In this document: positions 26,089-36,866 of the stretch, piece by piece
Position numbering within the stretch: the stretch's first letter is position 1
How the letters are laid out: each line of letters begins with the position of its first letter
Assembly: GCF_023806085.1 (NCBI RefSeq)
Contig: NZ_JAMSLX010000011.1
Coordinates: 1-64,000 of the forward strand
Direction: 5' to 3'
Length of the DNA: 64,000 nt
DNA from: Hephaestia sp. MAHUQ-44
GTDB lineage: Bacteria; Pseudomonadota; Alphaproteobacteria; Sphingomonadales; Sphingomonadaceae
Position numbers and translations under genes: made by a program
The notes under the pieces: generated by a model
What the model was told of the DNA's origin: nothing
What the model saw: only the letters and a program-made list of their open reading frames with translations
Database searches by the model: none

Positions 26089-27215
26089 CTATCGCCGGGG
26101 CAACGGTGGCGCGGGCTGGTTGAGCACCAGATCGGCGTCGGAGAAGCGGATCGGGGTGCGTACGCCGGGCACCGTCGTGCCGTCGTCGCGCGCGATCGCG
26201 AGCGCCATGCCGCGCGCGATCACCTGCGGGTCGGCGAAGGCCTCGGCCACGGTGTTGATCGGCCCGGCGGGGACGCCCTCGGCCTCGAGCCGGGCGAGGA
26301 GGGCGTCGCGAGGGAAACGCGCCATCGCCTGCGTGACTCGCGTGGTCAGGGCGTCGCGGTGGGCGACGCGCGCGGGGTTGGTGGCGAAGCGTGGGTCGTC
26401 GGGCATGTCGCTTAGCCCCACGACCGCGCAGAAGCGGCGGAACTGGCTGTCGTTGCCGACCGCGAGGATCAGCCAGCCGTCGGCGGTGGGATAGGCCGCA
26501 TAAGGCGCGATATTGGGGTGTGCGTTGCCGAGCCGCGTCGGCGCGACGCCCGAGACGAGATAGTTCATTGCCTGATTGGCGAGCACCCCGGTCATCACGT
26601 CGAGCAGCGCCATGTCGATCTGCTGGCCGCGCCCGGTCCGTTCGCGCATCGCCAGCGCGGCCTGGATCGCGATCACCGCGTAGAGCCCGGTGAAGATATC
26701 GACAAAGGCGACGCCGATCTTCTGCGGTGCGCCCGCGGGATCGCCGGTCAGGTCCATGATCCCCGACATGCCCTGAACGATGAAATCATAGCCTGCGCGG
26801 TGCGCATAGGGGCCGTCCTGCCCGAAGCCGGTGATCGAGCAATAGATCAGCGCCGGGTTGCGCGCCGCGAGGCTTGCGTAATCGAGGCCGTAGCGGGCGA
26901 GCGCGCCGACCTTGAAATTCTCGATCACGACATCGGCGTCGGCGATCAGCGCCTTGACCTCGGCCTGACCCTCGGGGGTGCGGAAATCGATGACGACCGC
27001 GCGTTTGCCGCGGTTGGTGGCGTGGAAATAGGCCGCGTCGCGGCTGCCGTCGGCATTCTCGACGAACGGCGGGCCCCAGGAGCGGGTGTCGTCGCCATCG
27101 GGGCTTTCGACCTTGACGACCTCGGCCCCCAGATCGGCGAACACCTGCCCCGCCCATGGCCCCGCGAGGATGCGCGCGAGCTCGACGATCTTGAGGCCGG
27201 TGAGGGGAGCGGGTT

Positions 27216-27219
<4 letters not shown>
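26089..27219 (-). CDS. CaiB/BaiF CoA-transferase, probable glutarate/dicarboxylate CoA-transferase
   Basis: 376 aa. Family III CoA-transferase with [27 protein letters not shown] and [18 protein letters not shown]; the catalytic aspartate fits D in [11 protein letters not shown]. The start is a TTG at 27219 that overlaps the stop of the acyl-CoA dehydrogenase (TTTTGA), so the two are translationally coupled. A CaiB enzyme coupled to glutaryl-CoA dehydrogenase suggests the role of human SUGCT, moving CoA onto glutarate; this is inference from context. Confidence 0.9.
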
Positions 27220-28400
<1,181 letters not shown>

Positions 28401-28478
28401 GATGCTCTCCTTTGTCCTTTCGATGGCGCCGATCGGGCGGGTTTGTCCACCCCCGGCAATTGGGGCAGAAGGCCTGCC

Positions 28479-29360
28479 ATGACCGAGTCGATCCGTCCGC
28501 GCCGCAGCGCGCTCTATCTCCCTGCCTCCAACCCGCGCGCGATCGCCAAGGCGCGGGGCCTGCCATGCGATGTGGTGATCCTCGATCTGGAAGATGCGGT
28601 GGCGCCCGAGGCCAAGCCCGCGGCGCGCGCGGCGGCACTGGTGGCGGCGCGCGAGGGGTTTGGCGGGCGTGAACTGGTGGTGCGGATCAACGCGCTCGAT
28701 ACCCCATGGGGCGCCGACGATCTTGCCGCGGTGGCGGAGGCCGGGCCAGAGGTCAGGATCGATGCGGTGCTGGCGCCCAAGATCACGCGGGTCGACGATG
28801 TCGCGCGCTATGACGAGGCGCTGGCGCGCGCGCCGGCGGCCATGGCCTTGTGGACGATGATCGAGACCTGCCGCGTCTTTTCCGAGCTTCAGGCGATCGC
28901 CGACATGGCGGCGACGACGCGGCTGTCGGGGTTCGTGATCGGCAGCAACGACCTTGCGATCGAGATGCGCGCGCGGCCGGGGGCGGACCGGGTGACGCTG
29001 CTCCCGTTCCTGACGGCGACGGTGGCGGCGGCGCGCGCGAGCGGAATCGCGGTGCTCGATGCGGTGTGCAACGATTTTCGCGATCTGGACCGCGTCGCCG
29101 CCGAATGCGCGCAGGGCCGCGCGCTGGGCTTCGACGGCAAGAGCCTGATCCATCCCGCGCAGATCGAGGCCGCCAACGCCGCTTTTGGCCCCGATGCCGA
29201 CGAACTGGCGGACGCGCGCGCGGTGGTGGCGGCGTTCGCGCTGGCGGAGAATGCGGGCAAGGGGGTGATCCGGCTCGACGGGCGGATGGTCGAACGGCTC
29301 CATCTGCGCGAGGCCGAACGCGTGCTCGCGCTCGACGCCGCGATCGCGGAACGCGGCTGA
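28479..29360 (+). CDS. HpcH/HpaI aldolase / CitE-like CoA ester lyase
   Basis: 293 aa. Begins [18 protein letters not shown] with the CoA/Mg-binding motifs [10 protein letters not shown] and [13 protein letters not shown], and the metal-site segment [12 protein letters not shown]. The C-terminal [19 protein letters not shown] is the family signature. Members split citramalyl-, malyl- or hydroxyacyl-CoA thioesters. It is divergent from the glutaryl-CoA dehydrogenase gene over a 78-bp gap, suggesting joint control of a dicarboxylate pathway. The exact substrate cannot be told. Confidence 0.88.
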   Translation: MTESIRPRRSALYLPASNPRAIAKARGLPCDVVILDLEDAVAPEAKPAARAAALVAAREGFGGRELVVRINALDTPWGADDLAAVAEAGPEVRIDAVLAPKITRVDDVARYDEALARAPAAMALWTMIETCRVFSELQAIADMAATTRLSGFVIGSNDLAIEMRARPGADRVTLLPFLTATVAAARASGIAVLDAVCNDFRDLDRVAAECAQGRALGFDGKSLIHPAQIEAANAAFGPDADELADARAVVAAFALAENAGKGVIRLDGRMVERLHLREAERVLALDAAIAERG

Positions 29361-29760
29361 CCACATTGGTCTGTTGCATCGACGACACATTGTCGCGGTC
29401 ATTTCACGCATTGGTATCGACCACCGCACAATTCTATTGTGAACGTTATCAGCTTCTGCTTTTCTAACTCTACCGCGTGGCGACTCGATCGTCGGCGGGA
29501 CGAGGGAGGTGGATGATGACGGCACGAGGCAAGACGCTTCCGACGTAGCGCCGATCGGTGTGGAGGCGCACGAGACCGGCGTTCCAGGAATTTGTTTACC
29601 GCGTTTTCCGGCATGTCGGGTGGTTCGCTCGATGTGAGGCTGCGCCAGCGGCGCCCGGACCGCGGCACGACCCAGTTCAAGCGTAGAATCGACCGCCCGG
29701 CATGGCTCGAGGCGGATGGCGTGGTGCGCACCAGCGCGCCGCGACGAGGGGGAGTGTGCG
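29361..29760. other. 400-bp promoter region of the carbohydrate locus
   Basis: No gene was recognised on either strand. AT-rich sequence at 29395-29470 stands out from its surroundings and contains the LacI-like palindrome at 29438. The remainder up to the GH3 start has no further palindrome that I could see. Confidence 0.55.
29438..29451. promoter_or_regulatory. Probable LacI-type operator TGTGAACGTTATCA
   Basis: Twelve of 14 bases match the symmetric sequence TGATAACGTTATCA around the AACGTT core, a common LacI-family operator form. It lies in an AT-rich patch about 310 bp upstream of the GH3 gene; the LacI regulator of the locus is at 38422. The link between site and regulator is inferred. 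Confidence 0.5.
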
Positions 29761-32034
29761 TTGATAAATCGGCCCATGGGATGTGCGATCGCGACGCTGC
29801 TGCTGGGGACGGTGGCGATGCCGCTTGCCGCGCAGCCGGTGGCCGCGCCTGTCCCGGCATCTGCCCCGGATTCTGTCGTCGCGCCTGTCGCCAGCGCGGC
29901 GCGGGTGCGCGCGCAGGCGATCGTCGCCGAGATGACGCTCGACGAGAAATTGCTGCTCGTCCACAGCCTGTTTCCGCCCAAGACCAAGGCCGACCCGCAC
30001 GGTGAACTGATCCCGTCGGCGGGGCATGTGCCGCCGATTCCGCGGCTCGGCATCCCGATCGTGCGCGAGAGCGATGCCAGCCTCGGCGTTGCCAACCAGG
30101 TCGAGCAGCGCAAGGGCGATACCGCGACCGCTTTGCCCTCGGGGCTGGCGACCGCGGCGAGCTTCGATCCCGAGATTGCACGCGCAGGCGGTGCGATGAT
30201 CGGCGCCGAGGCGCGCGCCAAACGTTTCAACATACTGCTCGCGGGCGGGGTCAATCTGACGCGCGATCCGTGGAACGGCCGCAATTTCGAATATATGGGC
30301 GAAGACCCGCTGCTCGCCGGACGGATGGCGGGGGCGGCGATCGCGGGGGTGCAATCGAACCGGATCGTCTCGACGGTCAAACACTATGTGCTCAACGCGC
30401 AGGAAACCGGGCGGATGGTGCTCGACGCGCGGATCGGCGAGGCGGCGTTGCGCGAAAGCGACCTGCTCGCGTTCGAGATCGCGATCGAGATCGGGCGGCC
30501 CGGATCGGTGATGTGCGCCTATAACAAGATCAATGGCGATTGGGGGTGCGAGAACCCGCATCTGCTCACCGATGTGCTCAAGCAGGACTGGGGCTACGAA
30601 GGCTGGGTGATGTCCGATTGGGGCGGGGTGCATTCGACCGTCAAGGCGGCCAATGCCGGGCTCGATCAGCAATCGGGGCAGGAACTCGATCACGCGCTCT
30701 ATTTCGGCGCGGCGCTTGAACAGGCGGTGGCATCGGGCGCGGTGCCGATGGCGCGGCTCGACGATATGGTGACGCGCATCCTGACGGGCATGATCGCAAA
30801 CGGCGTGCTCGATGCGCCGATGTCCGAGACCGCGCTGCCGATCGATTATGCTGGCCATGCCAAGGTCGCGCAGCGTGCCGCCGAAGCGGGGATCGTGCTG
30901 CTCAGAAACGCGGGCCGTGTGCTGCCGCTGGCCCGTAGCGCGAAGCGGATCGTGCTGATCGGCGGCCATGCCGACGTCGGCGTGCTTTCGGGTGGCGGAT
31001 CGAGCCAGGTCCGTTCGGTGGGCGGCGCGCCGGTCGAGATTCCGTTGACCGAGGGCGCGGCAGCGTCGTTCGCGCGGGTGACGTGGCACGCCTCGTCACC
31101 GCTCAAGGCAATCCGGGCAATGGCGCCGGGTGCCGAGGTTATTTACCTCGATGGCCGTGATCGGGCAGCGGCGGCGAAGGCGGCGGCGGGGGCCGATGTC
31201 GCGATCGTGTTCGCGACGCAGTGGACCACCGAGGCCGAGGACGTCGACAGCCTGTCGCTGCCGCACGATCAGGACGCGCTGATCGCGGCGGTTGCGGCCG
31301 CCAACCGCAACAGCGTGGTCGTGTTAGAGACCGGCGGGCCAGTGCTGATGCCGTGGCTCGACACGGTGCCCGCGGTGATCGCGGCCTGGTATCCGGGGCA
31401 GCGCGGCGGCGAGGCGATCGCGAACGTGCTGTTCGGCGCGGTCAATCCGTCGGGGCGTCTGCCGATCACCTTTCCCAAAGCGGCGGCACAGGCCCCGCGC
31501 CCCGCGCCGGTCGGGCGCGATGTGCTGGGCGCAGCGGGCGATGCGGCGGCCAACGCCGATGCGCCGTCGGATGCTGCGCCGGTGAGCTTTCCGGTCGATT
31601 ATATCGAGGGCTCGGATGTCGGTTATCGCTGGTACGAGAAGATGGCGCGCCCGCCCGCTTTCTCGTTCGGCTACGGGCTCAGTTACACCGCTTTCGCGTA
31701 TCGCAACCTCAAGGTGACGGGGGGCGACCGCCTGACCGTGAGCGTCGATGTGACCAACACCGGCGCCCGCGCAGGGGCCGATGTGCCGCAGCTTTATGTC
31801 GGGCACGGCGACACGCCGATGCGGCTCGCCGATTTCCGCCGCGTGACGCTTGGCCCCGGTGAGACGCAGCGCGTGACCTTCGTCGGCGAGCCGCGCGTGC
31901 TGGCCGATTACGACATCGCGCTGCCCGGCTGGCGGATCGCTGGCGGCCCCTATCGCGTCGCGGTGGGCCATAACGCCGCCGACCGCGCGCTTACCGCCAC
32001 CGCCACTCTGTCCGAGCGTACCATGCGTCCATGA
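29761..32034 (+). CDS. Exported GH3 beta-glucosidase
   Basis: 757 aa. The start is a TTG at 29761 with GGGGGAG seven bases before it; an ATG five codons later is the alternative. A signal peptide ([20 protein letters not shown]) directs it to the periplasm. The GH3 N-domain has [32 protein letters not shown] and the nucleophile D286 in [12 protein letters not shown]. The GH3 C-domain and the fibronectin-type end ([22 protein letters not shown]) are complete. It should remove terminal beta-linked glucose or xylose from oligosaccharides brought in by the TonB receptor 31 bp downstream. Confidence 0.94.
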   Translation: MINRPMGCAIATLLLGTVAMPLAAQPVAAPVPASAPDSVVAPVASAARVRAQAIVAEMTLDEKLLLVHSLFPPKTKADPHGELIPSAGHVPPIPRLGIPIVRESDASLGVANQVEQRKGDTATALPSGLATAASFDPEIARAGGAMIGAEARAKRFNILLAGGVNLTRDPWNGRNFEYMGEDPLLAGRMAGAAIAGVQSNRIVSTVKHYVLNAQETGRMVLDARIGEAALRESDLLAFEIAIEIGRPGSVMCAYNKINGDWGCENPHLLTDVLKQDWGYEGWVMSDWGGVHSTVKAANAGLDQQSGQELDHALYFGAALEQAVASGAVPMARLDDMVTRILTGMIANGVLDAPMSETALPIDYAGHAKVAQRAAEAGIVLLRNAGRVLPLARSAKRIVLIGGHADVGVLSGGGSSQVRSVGGAPVEIPLTEGAAASFARVTWHASSPLKAIRAMAPGAEVIYLDGRDRAAAAKAAAGADVAIVFATQWTTEAEDVDSLSLPHDQDALIAAVAAANRNSVVVLETGGPVLMPWLDTVPAVIAAWYPGQRGGEAIANVLFGAVNPSGRLPITFPKAAAQAPRPAPVGRDVLGAAGDAAANADAPSDAAPVSFPVDYIEGSDVGYRWYEKMARPPAFSFGYGLSYTAFAYRNLKVTGGDRLTVSVDVTNTGARAGADVPQLYVGHGDTPMRLADFRRVTLGPGETQRVTFVGEPRVLADYDIALPGWRIAGGPYRVAVGHNAADRALTATATLSERTMRP

Positions 32035-32065
32035 TTCAACGAAAAAAGTAATCGAGGAGGAAGAC

Positions 32066-35000
32066 ATGACCAACCGAAAGGGAATCGTTGCCGCGCTGAT
32101 GGCGACCACGGCCTTTGCCGGCCCCGCGTTCGCGCAATCGACCGATGTGGCGGCCACCGCCTCCGGACCGCAGACGAGCATCGACGATGCACAGAGCGCC
32201 ACGATCGTCGTCACCGGCATCCGCGCGTCGCAGGAAAAATCGATCGACCTCAAGCGCGAGGCGACCGCGATTGTCGACGCGATTTCGGCGGAAGATATCG
32301 GCAAGCTGCCCGACGTGACGATCGTCGACGCGCTCCAGCGCATTTCGGGGGTGCAGATCCAGCGCAACGCGGGTGAGGGCGCCACCGTCAACATTCGCGG
32401 GCTGCCGCAGATCGTGACGCTGCTCAACGGCGAGCAATATCTGTCGCCGGGCAACCTCGGCACCGCGCAGCCCAACCTCAACGATATTCCCGCGCAGTTG
32501 ATGAACGCGGTCGTCGTCTACAAGACCACCGACCTGCACAACGCCGTGTCGGGCATTTCGGGGACGATCGATCTGCGCACGCGCCGCCCGTTCGACCTCA
32601 AGGACGGTTTCACGATTTCCGGCACCGGCGAATATGCGCGCGGTCGCGATACCAAGGACAATGACTATCTGTTCAGCGGGCTGGCAAGCTGGCGCAAGGG
32701 CAATTTCGGCGTGCTGGCGTCGGGGGCGTACAGCAAGGCCAATCTGGGGAACAATTACGCCGGAATCTCGGGCGGGCCGTTCGGCAACAACGATTGGGGC
32801 GGCGCCGGCGACAACTGGATATCGCCGCACGGCTACGACACCTTCCACCGCGAGGTGGAGCGCGATCGGCTCGGGCTTTCGGGCGCGGTGCAATGGGAGA
32901 TCGATCCCGGCATCACGCTGACCGGCGAGGTGTTCTACACCAAGCTCAAGGAACATAATCGTGCTGCGGGGATGAACATCTCCAACCGCTGGACCGGGCT
33001 GACCTGGACCACGCCGACGCAATCGAGCGATTCGGGCGTGATCAGCCACGGCAATGGCGGGCCCTGGCTCGATGTCGATCAATATGATCTCGATGCCTGG
33101 TGGGTGAACTCGTTCACCGTCAACCGCAGCACCGATTCACATACGACCGATTTCAACCTCCAGCTCGATTACGATCGCGGCGGGCCGTTCAGCTTCAGCT
33201 TGCGCGGCATCCACGGCGATGCCGATTATCTGAGCATGAACGGGCAGGTGCAGGGCGATCTCAGCAACTGGCGGCCGGGCGGGCATACGTTCACGCTGTT
33301 CCGCAACGCTGCCGATCCCACCCGCGGGACTTTCTATCCGGCCGATATCGCGGCGATGTATCCCGCCAGCCGCTACACCAACAACATCGTCGGCGCGAAC
33401 GGGGGACGCTATGTCGATCCCAATCCGCTCGGCTATGGCGAAGACCCGCAGCTCCATATCGACGTTTCGGGACGCGATATCGTGTGGAGCGGTTTCGATA
33501 CGCCGATCGCGGGCGGGCTGGGCGCCGGGCACGGCCTGGCCGATTATATGGCGAATAAGGACAGCTACACCGTCGCGGCCTATTCGTCCGAGGGCAACCA
33601 GCACAACAAATCGAACCTCACCGCCTTCCGGCTCGACGGCGCCTATGATTTCGAGAAAGCGGGCGGCGCGCTGTTCGGGCTGTTCCAGCGGGTCGACGTC
33701 GGGATGCGGGCGAGCAAGCGTTCGACCCAGATCGTCAGCTTCCACCTGTTCTCCGATTTCTATGCGGGCAACGGCGCCGCCGATCCCAATGGGTGCGCGG
33801 CGCAGTGGAAGGCGATCGACGTGGTGATGGACAACCCGCAATGTTCGGCGGGCGAGATGGTCCCCAACGCGGCCTTCAATCCGGCGCTTCCCGAAAGCGC
33901 GGAGAACCCGGCGATGGTGTTCCAGGGCTATACGGTCAACCGGCCGACCAAGATCGACGAGCATAACAACGTCTATTTCCTCGACGATTTCGGCTCGGTC
34001 ACCAAGGGTTTCCCCGGCGTGTGGGTGGTCGATCCGCACGATTTCGACGACGAACTCGAATTCCAGAAGCGCGTTTTCGGCAACGCCTTCCCGGTGATCG
34101 TCCCCGGTGCGACCTATGACGTCGATTTCTACGAAAAGAGCGCGTACGCGAACGCGGTGATCGATTCGGGCCGGCTGCACGGCAATCTTGGTCTCAAGAC
34201 GGTGTATACGCGCATCAGGGTGCGCCAGAACCAGACCGGCGACACGCGCGCTTATGGCGATACCAACCTCGATGTCGGCGATACCTTCAGCACCAACAGT
34301 TACTGGGACTGGCTGCCGTCGGTGAACCTGCAATATGACGTTACCGACAATCTCAAGCTGCGCGCCTCGTTCGCCAAGACGATGATCCCGCTCGATCTGG
34401 GCAATTACGGCGGGGGCTTGCAGATTTTCACCGCCGATTCGCAAGGGCCCACGCCCGAGAATCCCAATGCGGCGCCGCTTGGCGTGCGGCAGGTGACCGG
34501 CGCCAGTTCGAGCGGCAACCCGTATCTCAACCCGTGGCGGTCGAACAATTACGACCTCGCGCTCGAATATTATCTGGGCCGGGCGTCGATGTTCAACGTT
34601 GGCTTGTTCAAGCTCGACATCAACAGCTTCGTCACCACGGGGACCGACAAGGGCAGCTTCCCCGACCAGGACGGCGTGATCCGGCGCGAGGTGCCGGTAT
34701 CGCGGCCGATCCAGGGCAAGGGCGGCACGCTTCAGGGGCTCGAAGCGGGGGTCAAGCTGGCGTTCAGCGACGTAGTGCCGAATGCGGGTTTCCTGCGCAA
34801 TTTCGGCATCGACGCGAATTACACCTTCTCCGACAGTTCGCAGGAACGTCGTGGGCTCGACGGCAAGAAGCTGCCGTTCCAGGACAATTCGAAACACCAG
34901 ATCAATTTTGCGCTCTGGTATCAGGACAGCCACTTCCAGGCGCGTGTCGCGTATAATTACCGCACGCCGCGCCTGTCGGGCACCTTCCAGCCCGGGACGA

Positions 35001-35269
35001 CCTTCTGCACGGGCAATAACGACCCATCCTATTGCGTTCCGGCCGATCAGCCGGCGCCGGTGATCCCGATCTTCCAGGACACGGCACAATATGTCGATGT
35101 GAACGTCACCTATAATCTGACCGACAATTTCGCGATCTACGCCAACGCATCCAACCTGCTTGGCGAGATCGAGCAATATTACTTCCAGTTCGACAAGGAC
35201 TCGAAGCAGTTCAATGCACGCAACGAATTCGAGCCGCGTTATTCGGCGGGGATTCGGGTCAAGTTCTGA
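32066..35269 (+). CDS. TonB-dependent receptor, carbohydrate-type
   Basis: 1067 aa. Signal peptide 1-23 (LMATTAFAGPAFAQS), TonB-box region SATIVVTGIRAS at about 44-55, then the plug domain (EDIGKLPDVTIVDALQRISGVQIQR, with IRGLPQIVTLLNGEQY) and a long beta-barrel ending in the aromatic strand YSAGIRVKF. The PDVT/ALQRISGVQI pattern is that of Caulobacter/sphingomonad sugar receptors. It imports oligosaccharides across the outer membrane. It has AGGAGGAAG before its ATG and follows the GH3 gene, while a terminator-like hairpin separates it from the flavoprotein genes. Confidence 0.95.
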   Translation: MTNRKGIVAALMATTAFAGPAFAQSTDVAATASGPQTSIDDAQSATIVVTGIRASQEKSIDLKREATAIVDAISAEDIGKLPDVTIVDALQRISGVQIQRNAGEGATVNIRGLPQIVTLLNGEQYLSPGNLGTAQPNLNDIPAQLMNAVVVYKTTDLHNAVSGISGTIDLRTRRPFDLKDGFTISGTGEYARGRDTKDNDYLFSGLASWRKGNFGVLASGAYSKANLGNNYAGISGGPFGNNDWGGAGDNWISPHGYDTFHREVERDRLGLSGAVQWEIDPGITLTGEVFYTKLKEHNRAAGMNISNRWTGLTWTTPTQSSDSGVISHGNGGPWLDVDQYDLDAWWVNSFTVNRSTDSHTTDFNLQLDYDRGGPFSFSLRGIHGDADYLSMNGQVQGDLSNWRPGGHTFTLFRNAADPTRGTFYPADIAAMYPASRYTNNIVGANGGRYVDPNPLGYGEDPQLHIDVSGRDIVWSGFDTPIAGGLGAGHGLADYMANKDSYTVAAYSSEGNQHNKSNLTAFRLDGAYDFEKAGGALFGLFQRVDVGMRASKRSTQIVSFHLFSDFYAGNGAADPNGCAAQWKAIDVVMDNPQCSAGEMVPNAAFNPALPESAENPAMVFQGYTVNRPTKIDEHNNVYFLDDFGSVTKGFPGVWVVDPHDFDDELEFQKRVFGNAFPVIVPGATYDVDFYEKSAYANAVIDSGRLHGNLGLKTVYTRIRVRQNQTGDTRAYGDTNLDVGDTFSTNSYWDWLPSVNLQYDVTDNLKLRASFAKTMIPLDLGNYGGGLQIFTADSQGPTPENPNAAPLGVRQVTGASSSGNPYLNPWRSNNYDLALEYYLGRASMFNVGLFKLDINSFVTTGTDKGSFPDQDGVIRREVPVSRPIQGKGGTLQGLEAGVKLAFSDVVPNAGFLRNFGIDANYTFSDSSQERRGLDGKKLPFQDNSKHQINFALWYQDSHFQARVAYNYRTPRLSGTFQPGTTFCTGNNDPSYCVPADQPAPVIPIFQDTAQYVDVNVTYNLTDNFAIYANASNLLGEIEQYYFQFDKDSKQFNARNEFEPRYSAGIRVKF

Positions 35270-35285
35270 CAGTCTCCCACTGACT

Positions 35286-35319
35286 GGCCGGTGGCCTTGC
35301 GCCGCCGGCCGGATTTTTT
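35286..35319 (+). terminator. Intrinsic terminator/attenuator after the TonB receptor
   Basis: GGCCGGTGGC and GCCGCCGGCC form a 10-bp stem (one G-U pair) with loop CTTGC, followed after GGA by six T residues. It would lower expression of the downstream halogenase-like genes relative to the receptor. Confidence 0.75.
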
Positions 35320-35354
35320 AGGCTGATCGGTGGGTGAGGAGACCGACACAAGGC

Positions 35355-36866
35355 ATGGATACACGTTCCCCGGAGCGCATCCGGCAACTCGTCATCGTCG
35401 GCGGGGGGACCGCGGGGTGGATGGCGGCGGCGGCGCTGGCCAGACATTTCGAGCGTACCGACCTGAGGATCACGCTGGTCGAATCGAGCGCGATCGGCAC
35501 GATCGGCGTGGGCGAGGCGACGATCCCGACGATCCGCCGCTTCTACGCGCGGCTCGGCATGAGCGACATGGAGGTGATGCGCGCGACGCATGCGACCGCC
35601 AAGCTGGGCATCAGCTTCGAAGGCTGGGATCATCCCGGCAGCCGGTGTCTCCATCCGTTCGGGCTGTTCGGGCAGGATTATGGCGAGATCGGTTTTCATC
35701 ACCTGTGGCTCGATGCGTGGGCGCGCGGCGATGAGACGCCGCTGACCGCTTATTCGCTGGGCGCGGGGCTGGCCAACGAAGGGCGGATGGCGCTGCCGCA
35801 GCCCAACCCGCCGACGCCGCTGGCGACCTATGACTGGGCGCTGCACCTCGATGCGAGCCTGTTCGCGCAGCATCTGCGTGGGTTCGCCGAGCGCGCGGGC
35901 GTGACGCGGATCGATGCGCGGGTCGAGCATGTCGAACTGGCCGCGGACGGGCGGATCGCGGCGATCCGGCTCGACGAGGGACGTCGCGTTGCGGGCGATT
36001 TCTTCATCGATTGCACCGGCTTCCGGTCGCTGCTGCTCGGCGAGGCATTGGGGGTCGATTATGTCGATTGGGGGCAATGGCTGCCGTGCGATACCGCGAT
36101 CGCGATCCAGACCGAGAATGATCCCGCCACGCCGCTGCCGCCGCATACGCGGGTGATCGCGCGCGACGCCGGATGGCAATGGCGCATCCCGCTCCAGCAC
36201 CGGGCGGGCAACGGGATCGTCTATGCGAGCGAACATTGGTCCGACGACGAAGCGCTGGCCGCGCTCACCGCCGATCTGCCGGGCAAGGCGGTTACCGAGC
36301 CGCGCCGGATACCGTTCCGCCCCGGTCGGCGGGCCAAGTCGTGGGAGAAGAATTGCGTCGCGCTGGGATTGGCGGCGGGGTTCGTCGAGCCGCTCGAATC
36401 GACCAGCATCGCGGTGATCGAAACCGGGATCGAGCGGCTGAAACAGCTCTTTCCCGACACGCGGCTCGATCCTGCGCTCGCGAGCGAGTTCAACGATGCC
36501 ACCGGCCGGGAGATGGATCGATTGCGTGACTTTCTGGTGCTCCACTACAAGCTCGCGCGGCGCGGCGACACGCCGTTCTGGCGCGCGTGCGCCGCGATCG
36601 ACCTGCCCGAGACGCTGCGTCACAAGCTTGCCGTATGGGATGCGTGCGGCGAATTCGTGCGCTATCGCTGGGAGATGTTCCATCCGTCGAGCTGGCTGGC
36701 GATCTATTCGGGCTTTGGCCGCCTGCCGCAGCGGCTGAGCCCGGCGCTCGACGGGATCGACCGAACGGCGCTCGACGCGGCGATGGCCAAGATGCGTACC
36801 AGCGTCGCCGAAACGGTGGTGCGCACCCCGAGCCACGCGCAATTCCTTGCGGCGATCCCGCAATGA
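35355..36866 (+). CDS. Tryptophan halogenase family flavoprotein (copy 1)
   Basis: 503 aa. FAD motif GGGTAGW at residues 16-22, VGEATIP, the conserved lysine K83 (AKLGISF) in the position of the PrnA/RebH chloramine-forming lysine, WQWRIPLQ (the WxWxIP motif of halogenases), and FVEPLEST whose glutamate matches the second catalytic residue. All key positions for halogenation are therefore present. In sugar-uptake loci of Caulobacter, Xanthomonas and sphingomonads such proteins occur beside TonB receptors with no known halogenated product. The ATG at 35355 is preferred over a GTG seven codons upstream. Confidence 0.9.
   Translation: MDTRSPERIRQLVIVGGGTAGWMAAAALARHFERTDLRITLVESSAIGTIGVGEATIPTIRRFYARLGMSDMEVMRATHATAKLGISFEGWDHPGSRCLHPFGLFGQDYGEIGFHHLWLDAWARGDETPLTAYSLGAGLANEGRMALPQPNPPTPLATYDWALHLDASLFAQHLRGFAERAGVTRIDARVEHVELAADGRIAAIRLDEGRRVAGDFFIDCTGFRSLLLGEALGVDYVDWGQWLPCDTAIAIQTENDPATPLPPHTRVIARDAGWQWRIPLQHRAGNGIVYASEHWSDDEALAALTADLPGKAVTEPRRIPFRPGRRAKSWEKNCVALGLAAGFVEPLESTSIAVIETGIERLKQLFPDTRLDPALASEFNDATGREMDRLRDFLVLHYKLARRGDTPFWRACAAIDLPETLRHKLAVWDACGEFVRYRWEMFHPSSWLAIYSGFGRLPQRLSPALDGIDRTALDAAMAKMRTSVAETVVRTPSHAQFLAAIPQ

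Noticed and set aside
28401..30380. Upstream extension of the glutaryl-CoA dehydrogenase frame
   Set aside because: The extra sequence is antisense to the CitE-like lyase and arginine/histidine rich; a good ATG with GGAGAG lies at 28400.
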